This document shows, piece after piece, positions 24,038 to 33,013 of a stretch of 64,000 nt of DNA. The position numbers were made by a program, and so were the translations under genes. The stretch comes from Streptomyces lincolnensis. Its GTDB lineage: Bacteria > Actinomycetota > Actinomycetes > Streptomycetales > Streptomycetaceae. The notes under the pieces are model-generated. The model was not told where the DNA came from. It was given only the letters and a program-made list of their open reading frames with translations, and did not search any database. The stretch spans positions 6,324,001 to 6,388,000 of the forward strand of contig NZ_CP016438.1 of assembly GCF_001685355.1 (NCBI RefSeq), written 5' to 3'. The first letter of the stretch is position 1. Each line of letters opens with the position of its first letter.

Positions 24038-25315
24038 ATGCTCGCGTCCATGGGGAGCCTCTTCGCCGAGCTGGCCCGGCAGGCGTCGACCAACGCCCGC
24101 CGTGAGGTCGAGACATACACACGTGAGATCCCGGAGTTCGGGTTCCTGGACAAGGACCCACGGGCCCGGGCCGAGACGCTGGAGCACGCGATGTGGCTCC
24201 GACGTCGTACCGTCGAACTGTCGCCGGACAACAGCGAGTTGAGCAAGGACGATCTCGACTACATCGCGTCGATGGGGGAGCTGCGGGCCGGAGCCGGGAT
24301 GTCGCTCGACTCGCGGCAGCGGGTGCTGCGCGTGCACACCGCGCTCATGCTGCGGGAGATCAACGAGGCGACCGATGCCCAGCGCGGCGGCGGTGTCGAC
24401 GAACTCATGCGCATGATGACCTGGTTCGCCCCGCAGGGTGAACGCGGTATCGGTGCCTACCGCCAGGGATTCGTGCGCGTGCTGCGCCGCCGAATTCCGT
24501 ATACCGAGCAGGTCGCCCTGCTGGCCCGGTCATTGCTGAACGGAGATCCTATTGCGGCGGAACTCGCCGAGGCCCTCGACATGGAACTGCCGGATCACTG
24601 CGCGGTGACGGTGTTCCGGCTACCGGACCGGCCCACCGTCGATCGTTTCCTGGAAAACGAGATCGAGGCGCTGGTGAAGAGCCACGGGGCGCCGGTCATG
24701 TGGGGACCGGAGGGCGGCGACGGGAGCGGTGAGCTGATCGCCCTGTTCCCCCTGTCTCCCCTGTCCCTCCTGTCCTCCCTGCCCTCCGGCGCCGGGGCAG
24801 CGCAGAATCCACCGCCGCGGGCCGTCGCCGACCTTCTGCCCGACCTCGTCCCCGGCCATCTGCCGGATCTCGTCGGGGACTTCGCCCGCGCCCTCGGCCG
24901 CCCCTGCGCCGTCGGCACGGCCACCGCGCCACTGCCGGAGCTGGCCGACGCGCTGGACCGCGCCCGGCGGATCAGCCGGGCGGCTCCAGTGCGCCGCGCG
25001 TCCGCCCGGCTGCGGCCGCACACCCTGGCGGACGTGTTCGTCGAACTCGCCGTAGCGGACGTGCCGTTCGTCGACGACTGGCTCCGCACCGTGGCCCGCC
25101 GCCTGGAGCCCGGCCCCGACCTCCTGTCCACCCTCGACGCGTACTACCGCCACGACATGCACCGCGGTGCCACGGCGAGGGCCCTCAACGTCCACACCCG
25201 CACCCTGGACTACCGCCTGCGCCGGGTCCGCGAGCTCACCGGCATCGACCCCGGCTCGACCCGCGGCGTCCGCACACTCAGCGCGGTCGTGACCCGGCAC
25301 TTGTCGGGAACGTGA
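24038..25315 (+). CDS. PucR-family helix-turn-helix transcriptional regulator
   Basis: A 425-residue regulator. The C-terminus carries the PucR (CdaR-like) helix-turn-helix: YYRHDMHRGATARALNVHTRTLDYRLRRV at about residues 375-405. The middle resembles the GGDEF-like CdaR domain, and the N-terminus is helical and probably binds a ligand. A Pro/Leu/Ser-rich low-complexity run lies at about residues 235-260. Targets are unknown; the divergent neighbour is the DUF4394 gene. Start is ATG 24038 or 24050. A good -10-like TATACT lies at 23963-23968 without a clear -35 box. Confidence 0.88.
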   Translation: MLASMGSLFAELARQASTNARREVETYTREIPEFGFLDKDPRARAETLEHAMWLRRRTVELSPDNSELSKDDLDYIASMGELRAGAGMSLDSRQRVLRVHTALMLREINEATDAQRGGGVDELMRMMTWFAPQGERGIGAYRQGFVRVLRRRIPYTEQVALLARSLLNGDPIAAELAEALDMELPDHCAVTVFRLPDRPTVDRFLENEIEALVKSHGAPVMWGPEGGDGSGELIALFPLSPLSLLSSLPSGAGAAQNPPPRAVADLLPDLVPGHLPDLVGDFARALGRPCAVGTATAPLPELADALDRARRISRAAPVRRASARLRPHTLADVFVELAVADVPFVDDWLRTVARRLEPGPDLLSTLDAYYRHDMHRGATARALNVHTRTLDYRLRRVRELTGIDPGSTRGVRTLSAVVTRHLSGT

Positions 25316-25360
25316 CGACGGGGGCCGGGGCTGTCCGCCGGACCGAGCCTAGGGCAGGGC

Positions 25361-26476
25361 TTAGGACGGGACAGGCGCGCCGGTGTCCGGCTCGTCCGCC
25401 CCCGGGTCCTGGGAGGGTTCGCTGAGCTGCTCACGTACATAGCCCCAGCCCACCGCGATCAGCGCGGCGACCGGTACGGCGAGCAGGCTGCCCACGATGC
25501 CGGCGAGACTGCCGCCCAACGTCACCGCCAGCAGGATCACGGCCGCGTGGAGGCCGAGCCCACGACTTTGGATCATGGGCTGGAACACGTTGCCCTCAAG
25601 CTGCTGCACCACCACGATGATGGCCAGCACGATCAGCGCGTCCGTCAGGCCGTTGGAGACCAGCGCGATGAGAACCGCGACGAAACCGGCGAACAGAGCA
25701 CCGATGATCGGCACGAACGCGGAGACGAAGGTCAGTACGGCCAGCGGGAGCACCAGCGGTACCCCCAGAATCCACAGGCCCAGGCCGATCAGGACCGCGT
25801 CGAGCAGGCCGACAGCCGCCTGGGAGCGGACGAACGAGCCCAGCGTGTCCCAGCCGCGCGCGGCCACGGTCGGCACGTCGGTGGCGAGGCGGCCGGGCAG
25901 CTGACGGGCGAGCCACGGCAGGAACCGCGGGCCGTCCTTGAGGAAGAAGAACATCAGGAAGAGCGCCAGGACGGCGGTGACCAGTCCGTTCAGCACGGTG
26001 CTCACGCCCGTGACGACCGCCCCGGCCACATTCCCCAGACCGTCCTGCGCACGGGACACCGCGCTGTCGAAGGCCCTGTTGATCTCGGCGTCGTCGATGT
26101 TCAACGGCGGCCCGGCGGCCCACTCCCGGACCTCCTGAACGCCCCTGAACACCCCGTCGCTCAGCTCCCCGGACTGGGAGGCCACCGGTACCGCGATCAA
26201 TGCCACGACACCCATGGCGACCAGAAGGAACAGCACCGTCACGGCCGACGCGGCGAGGGCGGGCTTCCACCCGTGCCGACGCAGAAACCGCGTCGGCGGC
26301 CAGGTCAGCGTGGTCAGCAGCAGCCCGACCACCAGCGGCCACACCACCGACCACATCCGGCCCACAACCCACAGGGTCACCGCGAGCATCAGCAATATGA
26401 GCAGCAGCTCCGCGGAGAAACGCGCCGACGTACGGAGCGCTGCGCGGGCCTTCGTAGAACTCAACGTGGCAGTCAC
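25361..26476 (-). CDS. AI-2E family transporter (PerM/YdjZ-like permease)
   Basis: A 371-residue membrane protein of about seven to eight helices with the family blocks VVWPLVVGLLLTTLTWPPTRFL near the start, FFFLKDGPRFLPWL in the middle and VPIIGALFAGFVAVLIAL plus QLEGNVFQPMIQSRGLGLH near the end. Family members export small molecules (autoinducer-2 in TqsA) or ions; the substrate here is unknown. Start is GTG 26476. The C-terminal tail is acidic and Pro-rich. Confidence 0.92.
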   Translation of the reverse strand: MTATLSSTKARAALRTSARFSAELLLILLMLAVTLWVVGRMWSVVWPLVVGLLLTTLTWPPTRFLRRHGWKPALAASAVTVLFLLVAMGVVALIAVPVASQSGELSDGVFRGVQEVREWAAGPPLNIDDAEINRAFDSAVSRAQDGLGNVAGAVVTGVSTVLNGLVTAVLALFLMFFFLKDGPRFLPWLARQLPGRLATDVPTVAARGWDTLGSFVRSQAAVGLLDAVLIGLGLWILGVPLVLPLAVLTFVSAFVPIIGALFAGFVAVLIALVSNGLTDALIVLAIIVVVQQLEGNVFQPMIQSRGLGLHAAVILLAVTLGGSLAGIVGSLLAVPVAALIAVGWGYVREQLSEPSQDPGADEPDTGAPVPS

Positions 26477-26553
26477 GGATGCACCCTATGGGGCACTCGG
26501 GTCCCACAGGCATCGGGCACTCCAGTACCGGCGAGCGGTCCAGGGACCTGAGG

Positions 26554-28386
26554 TCAGGTCCCCCAGGTGATGAGCCTGAGAGTGGAGCTCGCCGTTCGGA
26601 CCGCGGTGAGAACGTTCTGGCCCTGCGGTTTGACCAAGGCCGGGAGGGTGGCGGCGCCTGCGAGGTCGTCGCTGTCTCCCCACCTGGTGACCACTCCGTC
26701 ACCGGCCACCTGCCAGAGGATGACCTTGAGGGTCCCTGCCTCGGTGATGACGGAGGTCGCCAGCCGTCCGTCGGGGGCCGCACCGACATCGTGGCCGTTG
26801 GTGTTCCCGGCCAGTTCCCCGCTGTCTCCGAGCCGCTGGATCATGCCGCTGGGCTGGACGCGCCATGTGATCAGCTTCAGGGTGTCGGACGCGGTCTTGA
26901 CCGCGGTCACCGCGACCCCGGACGGGTCCATGAAGACCTTGACCAGCCTGCTGTTTCCGGCCTGGTTGCCGCTGTCTCCCAGGCGCTGCACGGACTGGTC
27001 GGTCACGCGCCAGAGGATGAGCTTGAGATTGTCCGATCCGTCCCGCACGGCCGTGAGGACCAGTCGCGTGTCGACGACGGCCATGTCCACGTCCCGGACC
27101 TCGCCGGCCTGGTTTCCGCTGTCCGCGAGCCGGGCGAAGGAACCGTCGGGCCTCAGGCTCCAGACGATGACCGACAGATTGCCGCTGCCGTTGCGGCAGG
27201 CGGTCGTCCAGAGCAGTGGACTCGCCGGGACGACCCGGATCAGAGTGGCCGCGCCTGCCTGGTTCCCGCTCTCCCCGCGCCGCTGTATCGAGGTGCCGTC
27301 ATTGCTGACGGACCAGCTGATCAGCTTGAGATCGCCCGCACCGGTCCGGCAGGCCGTCACGAACCGGTCACCGGTGGTGGAGCGGGCGAGGGCGATCGAG
27401 GTGGCCGCACCGGCCTGCTCGGCACTGTCTCCCGTACGGCTCACGGAACCGTCCGCGTTGAGGCGCCATCCGATGAGCTTCAACGTGCCGGCCTGGGTGC
27501 GGACGGCGGTCAGGGCGTGGTTGTCGTTGTGGCGCGCGGCGCTGATCTCACCGACGAAGCCCGCCTGTTCGGCACTGTCGCCGCGGCGCTCCAGCGCGGG
27601 GTAGAGGCGCCTGATCCCGTCGATGTCGTCCTGTGTCAGGCTGCGGCGGACTCCTCCGTAGCTGCGGAACATGACAGCACCTGTTACGGCCGAGTGATCG
27701 AGGCCGAGCAAGTGGCCGATCTCGTGGAGCGTGACCGTCTCCGCGTCGAATGTCTGGGCGGTTCCGGTGAGACTCCATGTCTCCGCGTCGTCGTAGTGCA
27801 GCGAGCCGGCGTTCGCTCCGCCGCACGGCGGCGGATAGAAGGCGTGCGCCAGAGTGTTGCCGATGCCGTCGAAGGCGGAGCCGTCCCTGTGATCTCCGGT
27901 GTGCCAGCCGATCACAAAGTCCGAATTCGCCGTGCTGACCTGCCGGAAGCTCACGCCACGCAATACCGAGGCCCAGGTGGCGAATGCGCGCCGGACAGCC
28001 GCACGTTCATCGGTACCGGCGATGTCGTCGGTACCGTTGGTGAACCGGTAGGTGAAGGTCAGCTTGGGGTAATTGCAGCCGCGCAGAACGAAATCCGCGC
28101 TCTGCCCTCGGCGGGCGGCATTTACCGTGGGCAGATCCGGTACTCCGCATCGCGGCTGCTCAAGCGCGTCGACGGTACTCGGATCCAGTTCGCCTGTCGC
28201 GCTGATTCCTCCGATGCCCTGAAACATCCGAAGCGCGTCACTCGTGGCGTCGTCGAGCTTTCCGGGTGTCACCGTGGTGGTCAAGTACCCGTACTTCGTC
28301 AGGTACTTCTGTAACTTCCCGACTTCCTCATGCTCATCGCCGCGACGCAGTTCTTTCACTTCCAGTGCGAATCGCTGAGCCGTCAT
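26554..28386 (-). CDS. Matrixin (MMP-like) zinc metalloprotease with peptidoglycan-binding-like prodomain and seven C-terminal repeats
   Basis: A 610-residue protein laid out like a vertebrate matrix metalloprotease. Residues 8-75 are a PG_binding_1-like prodomain. PRCGVPD (78-84) reproduces the MMP cysteine switch, with Cys80 able to cap the zinc. The catalytic domain (about 105-265) has the structural-metal segment around DGSAFDGIGNTLAHAF, the zinc motif HEIGHLLGLDH (His221, Glu222, His225, His231) and Met239 as a likely Met-turn. Residues 267-610 hold seven repeats of about 49 residues, each starting R-x-G-[DE]-S-x-x-x-A-G and ending L-x-[LV]-I-x-W, suggesting a seven-bladed propeller where MMPs have a hemopexin domain. 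No signal peptide is visible from ATG 28386. Confidence 0.9.
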   Translation of the reverse strand: MTAQRFALEVKELRRGDEHEEVGKLQKYLTKYGYLTTTVTPGKLDDATSDALRMFQGIGGISATGELDPSTVDALEQPRCGVPDLPTVNAARRGQSADFVLRGCNYPKLTFTYRFTNGTDDIAGTDERAAVRRAFATWASVLRGVSFRQVSTANSDFVIGWHTGDHRDGSAFDGIGNTLAHAFYPPPCGGANAGSLHYDDAETWSLTGTAQTFDAETVTLHEIGHLLGLDHSAVTGAVMFRSYGGVRRSLTQDDIDGIRRLYPALERRGDSAEQAGFVGEISAARHNDNHALTAVRTQAGTLKLIGWRLNADGSVSRTGDSAEQAGAATSIALARSTTGDRFVTACRTGAGDLKLISWSVSNDGTSIQRRGESGNQAGAATLIRVVPASPLLWTTACRNGSGNLSVIVWSLRPDGSFARLADSGNQAGEVRDVDMAVVDTRLVLTAVRDGSDNLKLILWRVTDQSVQRLGDSGNQAGNSRLVKVFMDPSGVAVTAVKTASDTLKLITWRVQPSGMIQRLGDSGELAGNTNGHDVGAAPDGRLATSVITEAGTLKVILWQVAGDGVVTRWGDSDDLAGAATLPALVKPQGQNVLTAVRTASSTLRLITWGT

Positions 28387-28521
28387 GACTCATTCCTTCC
28401 GTTGTGTGAAGACTCCTCTCATCCATGGCGGCGGCATAGAGCCGCGAAAGCGTAGAAAACCCGGCCCCGCCTCGCCCACACGGTCGTCGTCGCCGAGGGC
28501 GGCGTCGGCCGGGACCGCGTG

Positions 28522-29235
28522 CTACTTCTCCGTGCTCTGCGGAGCAGGTGCGACGCCCGTCGGGCACGACACCCCCCAGTTCGTCTCGAACGGGTCACCC
28601 AGCTCGACCCCCGTCCCTCCGATGCCGCAGTACCCGGCGGGGTTCTTGTCCAGGTACTGCTGGTGGTACCCCTCGGCCGGATAGAAGGGGCGGCCCTCGG
28701 ACGGCAGGATCTCCGTGGTGATCGTGCCGTGGCCGGAGGCGGTGAGGACCTTTTGGTAGGCGGTGCGGGAGGCCTCGGCGGCGGCTGCCTGGGCCGGGGT
28801 GTGCGTGTGGACGGCGGAGCGGTACTGGGTGCCGACGTCGTTGCCCTGGCGGAAGCCCTGGGTGGGGTCGTGGGATTCCCAGAAGGTCTTGAGGAGACGC
28901 TCGTAGGAGATCAGGGCCGGGTCGAAGACCACGCGGACGACCTCGGTGTGGCCCGTCAGGCCCGAGCAGACCTCTTCGTAGGTGGGGTTCTCGGTGTGGC
29001 CGCCCTGGTAGCCGACGAGGGTGGTCCAGACACCGACCGGGAGCTGCCAGAACCTGCGCTCGGCGCCCCAGAAGCAGCCGAGGGCGAAGTCGGCGGTCCC
29101 GTAACCCTCGGGGTAGGGGCCGAGCAGAGGAGTGCCGAGGACGGTGTGGCGGCCGGGGAGGGAGAAGATCGGCTTCGAGCGGCCCGTCAGCGCCTGCTCG
29201 GCGGTGGGCAGGACGGGCGTACGGCCGAACAGCAT
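28522..29235 (-). CDS. msrA: Peptide-methionine (S)-S-oxide reductase
   Basis: Repairs oxidised methionine in proteins and free Met-S-sulfoxide. Catalytic Cys54 lies in the MsrA motif GCFWGAER; further blocks are [21 protein letters not shown] and FFxxHDPTQ-like [25 protein letters not shown]-terminal Cys pair (in AGYCGIGG and GVSCPTG) fits the resolving cysteines recycled by thioredoxin. An N-terminal extension of about 45 residues precedes the fold, as in other actinomycete MsrA. Start is ATG 29235. 237 residues. Confidence 0.95.
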   Translation of the reverse strand: MLFGRTPVLPTAEQALTGRSKPIFSLPGRHTVLGTPLLGPYPEGYGTADFALGCFWGAERRFWQLPVGVWTTLVGYQGGHTENPTYEEVCSGLTGHTEVVRVVFDPALISYERLLKTFWESHDPTQGFRQGNDVGTQYRSAVHTHTPAQAAAAEASRTAYQKVLTASGHGTITTEILPSEGRPFYPAEGYHQQYLDKNPAGYCGIGGTGVELGDPFETNWGVSCPTGVAPAPQSTEK

Positions 29236-29258
29236 GGGCGGGCTCCTCTTCGAACCGG

Positions 29259-29298
29259 GCGGGGCGGCACCCGGACCAACGCCCGGATACCGCCCCGC
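29259..29298 (-). terminator. Possible terminator before msrA
   Basis: Arms GCGGGGCGG (29259-29267) and CCGCCCCGC (29290-29298), with an inner CCGG/CCGG pairing, form a long hairpin just upstream of msrA. It could end transcription from the 29485-30603 gene. Confidence 0.4.
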
Positions 29299-29317
29299 AT
29301 TCCGTCACCGGGTCCGG

Positions 29318-29455
29318 TCAGGCAGCTGCCGACGCGTTCGCCAGGCTCAGGTCGCGCATCCGGCAGAACTCGACCTCCGCGAGGCGCGGGTGGGAGGGGT
29401 CGGCCGCGGCCACGGCGGCCACGTCCGCGAGCGCCGCGTCGACCAGGGCCCGCAT
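29318..29455 (-). CDS. Short ORF, possibly the frameshifted tail of the upstream gene
   Basis: A 45-codon frame from ATG 29455 encodes MRALVDAALADVAAVAAADP and a polar tail. Its codon use is typical of real genes and the reading frame is open for at least another 14 codons upstream, through the stop of the preceding gene. Either it is a small gene overlapping nothing, or a one-base shift near 29490 separates it from the 372-residue protein. No clear ribosome site. Confidence 0.3.
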   Translation of the reverse strand: MRALVDAALADVAAVAAADPSHPRLAEVEFCRMRDLSLANASAAA

Positions 29456-29484
29456 CTCGGGCGCTTCGTCGGACGGCTCGGCGC

Positions 29485-30603
29485 TCAGTGCGGCAGGGTC
29501 GCCGGGCTGCCGCCGTTCGCCTCGTAGCCCGCGACCGCCATGGCCCGGTAGACCGCGAACTCCGCCGCCGGGTCGGAGGACAGGGTCCAGGGCAGGGCGC
29601 CGACATGGCCGTCGATGTGGACGAGCTGGCTCATCGCCTCCGCCCAGCGCTCGGAACGCACCAGGAAGAAGACCAGCAGATGCCGGACGTGCGCCAGCAT
29701 CGGGTCGTCGGCGCGGGCGGAGTGCACGGCGTGCAGCGCGCCGTGGATCGCCTTCGTCACGACCTCGCTCTGGTAGAAGCCGCTGACCAGGTTCACCTCG
29801 GGCAGGTGCTCGAAGACCGCGAAGAGCGGCATGGCGGCCAGCAGGGATCCTCTCGGCGCCCGCGCGGCCGCGGCCTCCGCGAAGTCGTACGCCAGCGCCC
29901 GGGAGCCGTGCCACTTCTCACACCAGTAGTGCAGCGCGGCCAGATGCGCCCCCATGTGGTTCGGGGCGCGGTCCAGGATCTTCAGCCACAGCTGCTCGAA
30001 CTCCGGCCGGGGATACGCCAGTCCGCGCGCCACCGACAGTTCGATGATGTACGGGATCGGGTCACCGGGGGCGAGCAGCGCCGCGTCGCCGCAGGCCGCC
30101 CTCGCCTCCTCCATGATGATCCGGAACTCGTCCGTGCCGGGCGCCGCCGTCCGCCACGCCTGCTGGACCAGGAACTCCGCGTGCACCGCCGCGCCGCCCG
30201 CGTCCTTGGGCGCCTCGGCCCGCCACACCCTGAGCCACTGCCCGCCCGGCGATTCACTGACGCCGCCGGGCCGCTGCCGCAGCTCCAGCGAGGCGGCACC
30301 GGCGAAGGCCTGCACGCGCTGCCAGCGCAGCTCGCCCTCGGTCTCGGTGCCGGCCAGCAGCTGCGAGGCCGCCTTGTGGTCCTGCGAGCGCTGCACCACG
30401 TCCAGGACGTCCAGCAGGTCCTGGTCGGGGCCGGGCATCCGGATGTCCAGCTCCTCCTGCTGCACGAAGCCGTAGTTCGCGGGGTCCGCGGCGTCCGGGT
30501 GGCCGGGGTGGACCTGCTCGATCATGCCGCGGCGGCGCCGCATGACGGGGAGCAGCACGAAGCCCAGCATGACCAGCGCGATCAGGACCCAGAGGATTTC
30601 CAT
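29485..30603 (-). CDS. Membrane-anchored hypothetical protein
   Basis: A 372-residue protein with one N-terminal membrane helix (MEILWVLIALVMLGFVLLPV) followed by RRRR, so the bulk should be cytosolic. The rest is alpha-helical, with TPR-like helix pairs (WLKILDRAPNHMGAHLAALHYWCEKW; DPMLAHVRHLLVFFLVRSERWAEA). I know no function; Streptomyces homologues are annotated as hypothetical. It is divergent from the cystathionine gamma-synthase gene across a 205-base gap. Confidence 0.8.
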   Translation of the reverse strand: MEILWVLIALVMLGFVLLPVMRRRRGMIEQVHPGHPDAADPANYGFVQQEELDIRMPGPDQDLLDVLDVVQRSQDHKAASQLLAGTETEGELRWQRVQAFAGAASLELRQRPGGVSESPGGQWLRVWRAEAPKDAGGAAVHAEFLVQQAWRTAAPGTDEFRIIMEEARAACGDAALLAPGDPIPYIIELSVARGLAYPRPEFEQLWLKILDRAPNHMGAHLAALHYWCEKWHGSRALAYDFAEAAAARAPRGSLLAAMPLFAVFEHLPEVNLVSGFYQSEVVTKAIHGALHAVHSARADDPMLAHVRHLLVFFLVRSERWAEAMSQLVHIDGHVGALPWTLSSDPAAEFAVYRAMAVAGYEANGGSPATLPH

Positions 30604-30693
30604 GCCTCAAGGGTTCCAGACGCCGCCGACAATTGGCCAACAGGGTCGCCGGCCTGTGGATAACTTCGCGGACAAGGTCCGCGGCCCCCTCCG

Positions 30694-30737
30694 GCGACCG
30701 GGCCGCCCGGGTCCCAGCGACCGGGCTGCCCGGGTCC
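30694..30737. repeat. 21-bp imperfect direct repeat upstream of cystathionine gamma-synthase gene
   Basis: Two copies beginning GCGACCGGGC and ending GCCCGGGTCC, one mismatch apart, start at 30694 and 30717 with two bases between. A third partial copy (GGCCGGGTCGCCCGG) follows. GC-rich and perhaps hairpin-forming. Confidence 0.45.
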
Positions 30738-30808
30738 TGGGGGCCGGGTCGCCCGGTCCGACCTCGGCGTCCGCCATCGGCCCCGTCGGCGGGCTACGCT
30801 CGGGGCCC

Positions 30809-31963
30809 ATGAGTGACAGGCACATCAGTCAGCACTTCGAGACCCTGGCGATCCATGCGGGAAACACCGCGGATCCCCTCACCGGCGCGGTCGTCCCGCC
30901 GATCTACCAGGTCTCGACCTACAAGCAGGACGGCGTGGGCGGCCTGCGCGGGGGCTACGAGTACAGCCGTAGCGCCAACCCCACCAGGACGGCCCTTGAG
31001 GAGAACCTCGCGGCCCTGGAGGGCGGCCGTCGCGGCCTCGCGTTCGCGTCCGGACTGGCGGCCGAGGACTGCCTGTTGCGTACGCTGCTCAGCCCCGGCG
31101 ACCACGTGGTCATCCCGAACGACGCGTACGGCGGCACGTTCCGCCTGTTCGCCAAGGTGGTCTCCCGGTGGGGGGTGGAGTGGTCGGTGGCCGACACCTC
31201 CGACCCCGCCGCGGTACGGGCCGCCATCACCCCCAAGACCAAGGCCGTGTGGGTGGAGACCCCCTCCAACCCGCTGCTCGGGATCACCGACATCGCCACC
31301 GTCGCCCAGGTCGCGCACGACGCGGGCGCCCGGCTCGTCGTCGACAACACCTTCGCCACGCCGTACCTCCAGCAGCCGCTGGCCCTCGGCGCGGACGTCG
31401 TGGTGCACTCCCTGACCAAGTACATGGGCGGCCACTCGGACGTCGTCGGCGGCGCGCTGGTCGTCAGCGACCCCGACCTCGGCGAGGAGCTGGCGTACCA
31501 CCAGAACGCCATGGGCGCGGTCGCCGGGCCCTTCGACTCCTGGCTGGTGCTGCGCGGCACCAAGACGCTGTCGGTGCGGATGGACCGGCACAGCGAGAAC
31601 GCGACCAAGGTCGCCGACATGCTGACCCGGCACGCGCGCGTGAGCAGGGTGCTCTACCCGGGCCTGGAGGACCACCCCGGCCACGAGGTCGCCGCCAAGC
31701 AGATGCGCGCGTTCGGCGGCATGGTCTCCTTCCGCGTCGAGGGCGGCGAGGAGGCGGCCGTCGAGGTCTGCAACCGCGCCAAGGTGTTCACGCTGGGCGA
31801 GTCCCTGGGCGGCGTCGAGTCGCTGATCGAGCACCCCGGCCGCATGACGCACGCCTCCGCGGCCGGCTCGGCGCTGGAGGTGCCCGGCGATCTCGTACGG
31901 CTGTCCGTGGGCATCGAGAACGTCGAGGACCTGCTGGAGGACCTGCGGCAGGCACTGGGATAG
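30809..31963 (+). CDS. metB: Cystathionine gamma-synthase/lyase-type PLP enzyme
   Basis: A Cys/Met-metabolism PLP enzyme of 384 residues. Lys204 in HSLTKYMGGHSD is the PLP lysine; other hallmarks are YEYSRSANPTR and VDNTFATPYLQQPL. Family members either join O-succinylhomoserine (or O-acetylhomoserine) with cysteine, or cleave cystathionine. The N-terminus FETLAIHAGNTADPLTGAVVPPIYQVSTY and genome context favour gamma-synthase (MetB), but sequence alone does not exclude gamma-lyase activity in reverse transsulfuration. ATG 30809; single-gene unit closed by a strong terminator. Confidence 0.92.
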   Translation: MSDRHISQHFETLAIHAGNTADPLTGAVVPPIYQVSTYKQDGVGGLRGGYEYSRSANPTRTALEENLAALEGGRRGLAFASGLAAEDCLLRTLLSPGDHVVIPNDAYGGTFRLFAKVVSRWGVEWSVADTSDPAAVRAAITPKTKAVWVETPSNPLLGITDIATVAQVAHDAGARLVVDNTFATPYLQQPLALGADVVVHSLTKYMGGHSDVVGGALVVSDPDLGEELAYHQNAMGAVAGPFDSWLVLRGTKTLSVRMDRHSENATKVADMLTRHARVSRVLYPGLEDHPGHEVAAKQMRAFGGMVSFRVEGGEEAAVEVCNRAKVFTLGESLGGVESLIEHPGRMTHASAAGSALEVPGDLVRLSVGIENVEDLLEDLRQALG

Positions 31964-31965
31964 TC

Positions 31966-32006
31966 CGTACGGTCTCGGCGGCCCGTGGGGTCGCCGAGAC
32001 CGTACG
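31966..32006 (+). terminator. Terminator after cystathionine gamma-synthase gene
   Basis: Perfect 15-bp arms CGTACGGTCTCGGCG (31966-31980) and its complement (31992-32006) start two bases after the stop codon; it also faces the convergent membrane-protein gene. Confidence 0.85.
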
Positions 32007-32047
32007 TGCGCCGCGGTGAGCCCGGAGCCGGGTGGAGTCGGGTGGGC

Positions 32048-32302
32048 TCACCAGTCCAACGGTGGCGTCGTCTCCGAAGGCGGCTCCACCCAGGGCTGGG
32101 CCACCAGCGCCCACACGACGAACGCCACCGTCGCGGCGAACAGCAGCAGCCACATCAGACGGCGCGCGGCCCGCCTGCGGCGCAGCATCCGGCCGCCGCG
32201 GCGCACGGCGTCCGCGTACAGCTCCGGCGGCACGGACGCCGGCCCGCCCTCCAGGATCTGCCGTACGGCGGCCTCCCGCCGGGGCTGGTTCACGCGCCGC
32301 AC
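32048..32302 (-). CDS. Small single-pass membrane protein coupled to a sigma factor gene
   Basis: 84 residues: a soluble N-terminus (about 1-45, basic), one membrane helix (LMWLLLFAATVAFVVWALVA, about 49-68) and a Pro/Glu-rich outside tail. It starts at GTG 32302, four bases after the sigma factor stop, so the two are cotranslated. The arrangement is that of a sigma/anti-sigma pair, but no zinc-binding anti-sigma motif (HxxxCxxC) is present, so the role is open. Confidence 0.75.
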   Translation of the reverse strand: MRRVNQPRREAAVRQILEGGPASVPPELYADAVRRGGRMLRRRRAARRLMWLLLFAATVAFVVWALVAQPWVEPPSETTPPLDW

Positions 32303-32306
32303 CGCC

Positions 32307-32810
32307 TCATGAGGGGGCCACCTTCACGCCGACCGGCCTCGGGGCGGGTCCCCGCGGCGGGTGCAGGAGGGTCGTCATCGCGCGGTCGCAGATCGCCCGG
32401 ACGCGTTCCTGGGAGAGGCCGAGCAGGGCCGCCGCCTGCTCCTCGGCGACCCCCTCGTACAGCCTGAGGACCAGGATCAGGCGTTCCTGAGGGCTGAGCC
32501 GGGCCAGGGCGCCGGTGGCGCGGGACCGGGTGCGGCCGAGCGCGCCGTACTGGTGCCACGCCCCGTGCGCGAAGCGGGTGGCCAGGTACTGGCGGGTGCG
32601 GTCGTAGGGGTCCTCACCGCGGAGCCGGTCCCAGCACGCGTACGTGTGCGCCAGGGCCAGCGTCAGCAGGCGCCGCGCGCGTGGGTTGTCGCGCGGGTCC
32701 TCCGCCGTCAGCAGCGTGGCGGCATGCAGCAGCCGCCCGGCCGCGCCCGCGGCGAACGCCTCGAACTCCCGGGCCCGGCGGGCGCCCCGTGACGCATACC
32801 GTCCTCGCAC
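32307..32810 (-). CDS. SigE-like ECF sigma factor (region 4 clear, region 2 degenerate)
   Basis: A 167-residue protein. The C-terminus is a good sigma region 4 helix-turn-helix: LSPQERLILVLRLYEGVAEEQAAALLGLSQERVRAICDRAM pattern at about residues 105-145 (quoted in part: LSPQERLILVLRLYEG). The N-terminus follows the outline of region 2 (AHTYACWDRLR resembles the end of region 2 in the SigE-like group) but lacks the usual acidic DxVQ-like core. It may be a weak sigma factor or a regulator derived from one. GTG 32810 follows GGGGGAGG. Confidence 0.75.
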   Translation of the reverse strand: MRGRYASRGARRAREFEAFAAGAAGRLLHAATLLTAEDPRDNPRARRLLTLALAHTYACWDRLRGEDPYDRTRQYLATRFAHGAWHQYGALGRTRSRATGALARLSPQERLILVLRLYEGVAEEQAAALLGLSQERVRAICDRAMTTLLHPPRGPAPRPVGVKVAPS

Positions 32811-33013
32811 CGCGCCTCCCCCTGAGGGCGATCCTGCTGCTGCTCCTCATCTGAGGCCAGCCCCGGCCCGCCGGTCAAGAGTCGCGCAGGAGCGAGCCGG
32901 ACCCGTGCGGGAAACGGCTGCCCCGCGCGCGTGGCGGGCGTCGGCGGGCGTCAAGGAGACCAAGGGGGCCGACGCCCGGTCGGAGTAATGAGCCAGGTGT
33001 GTCTGGCGGGCCC

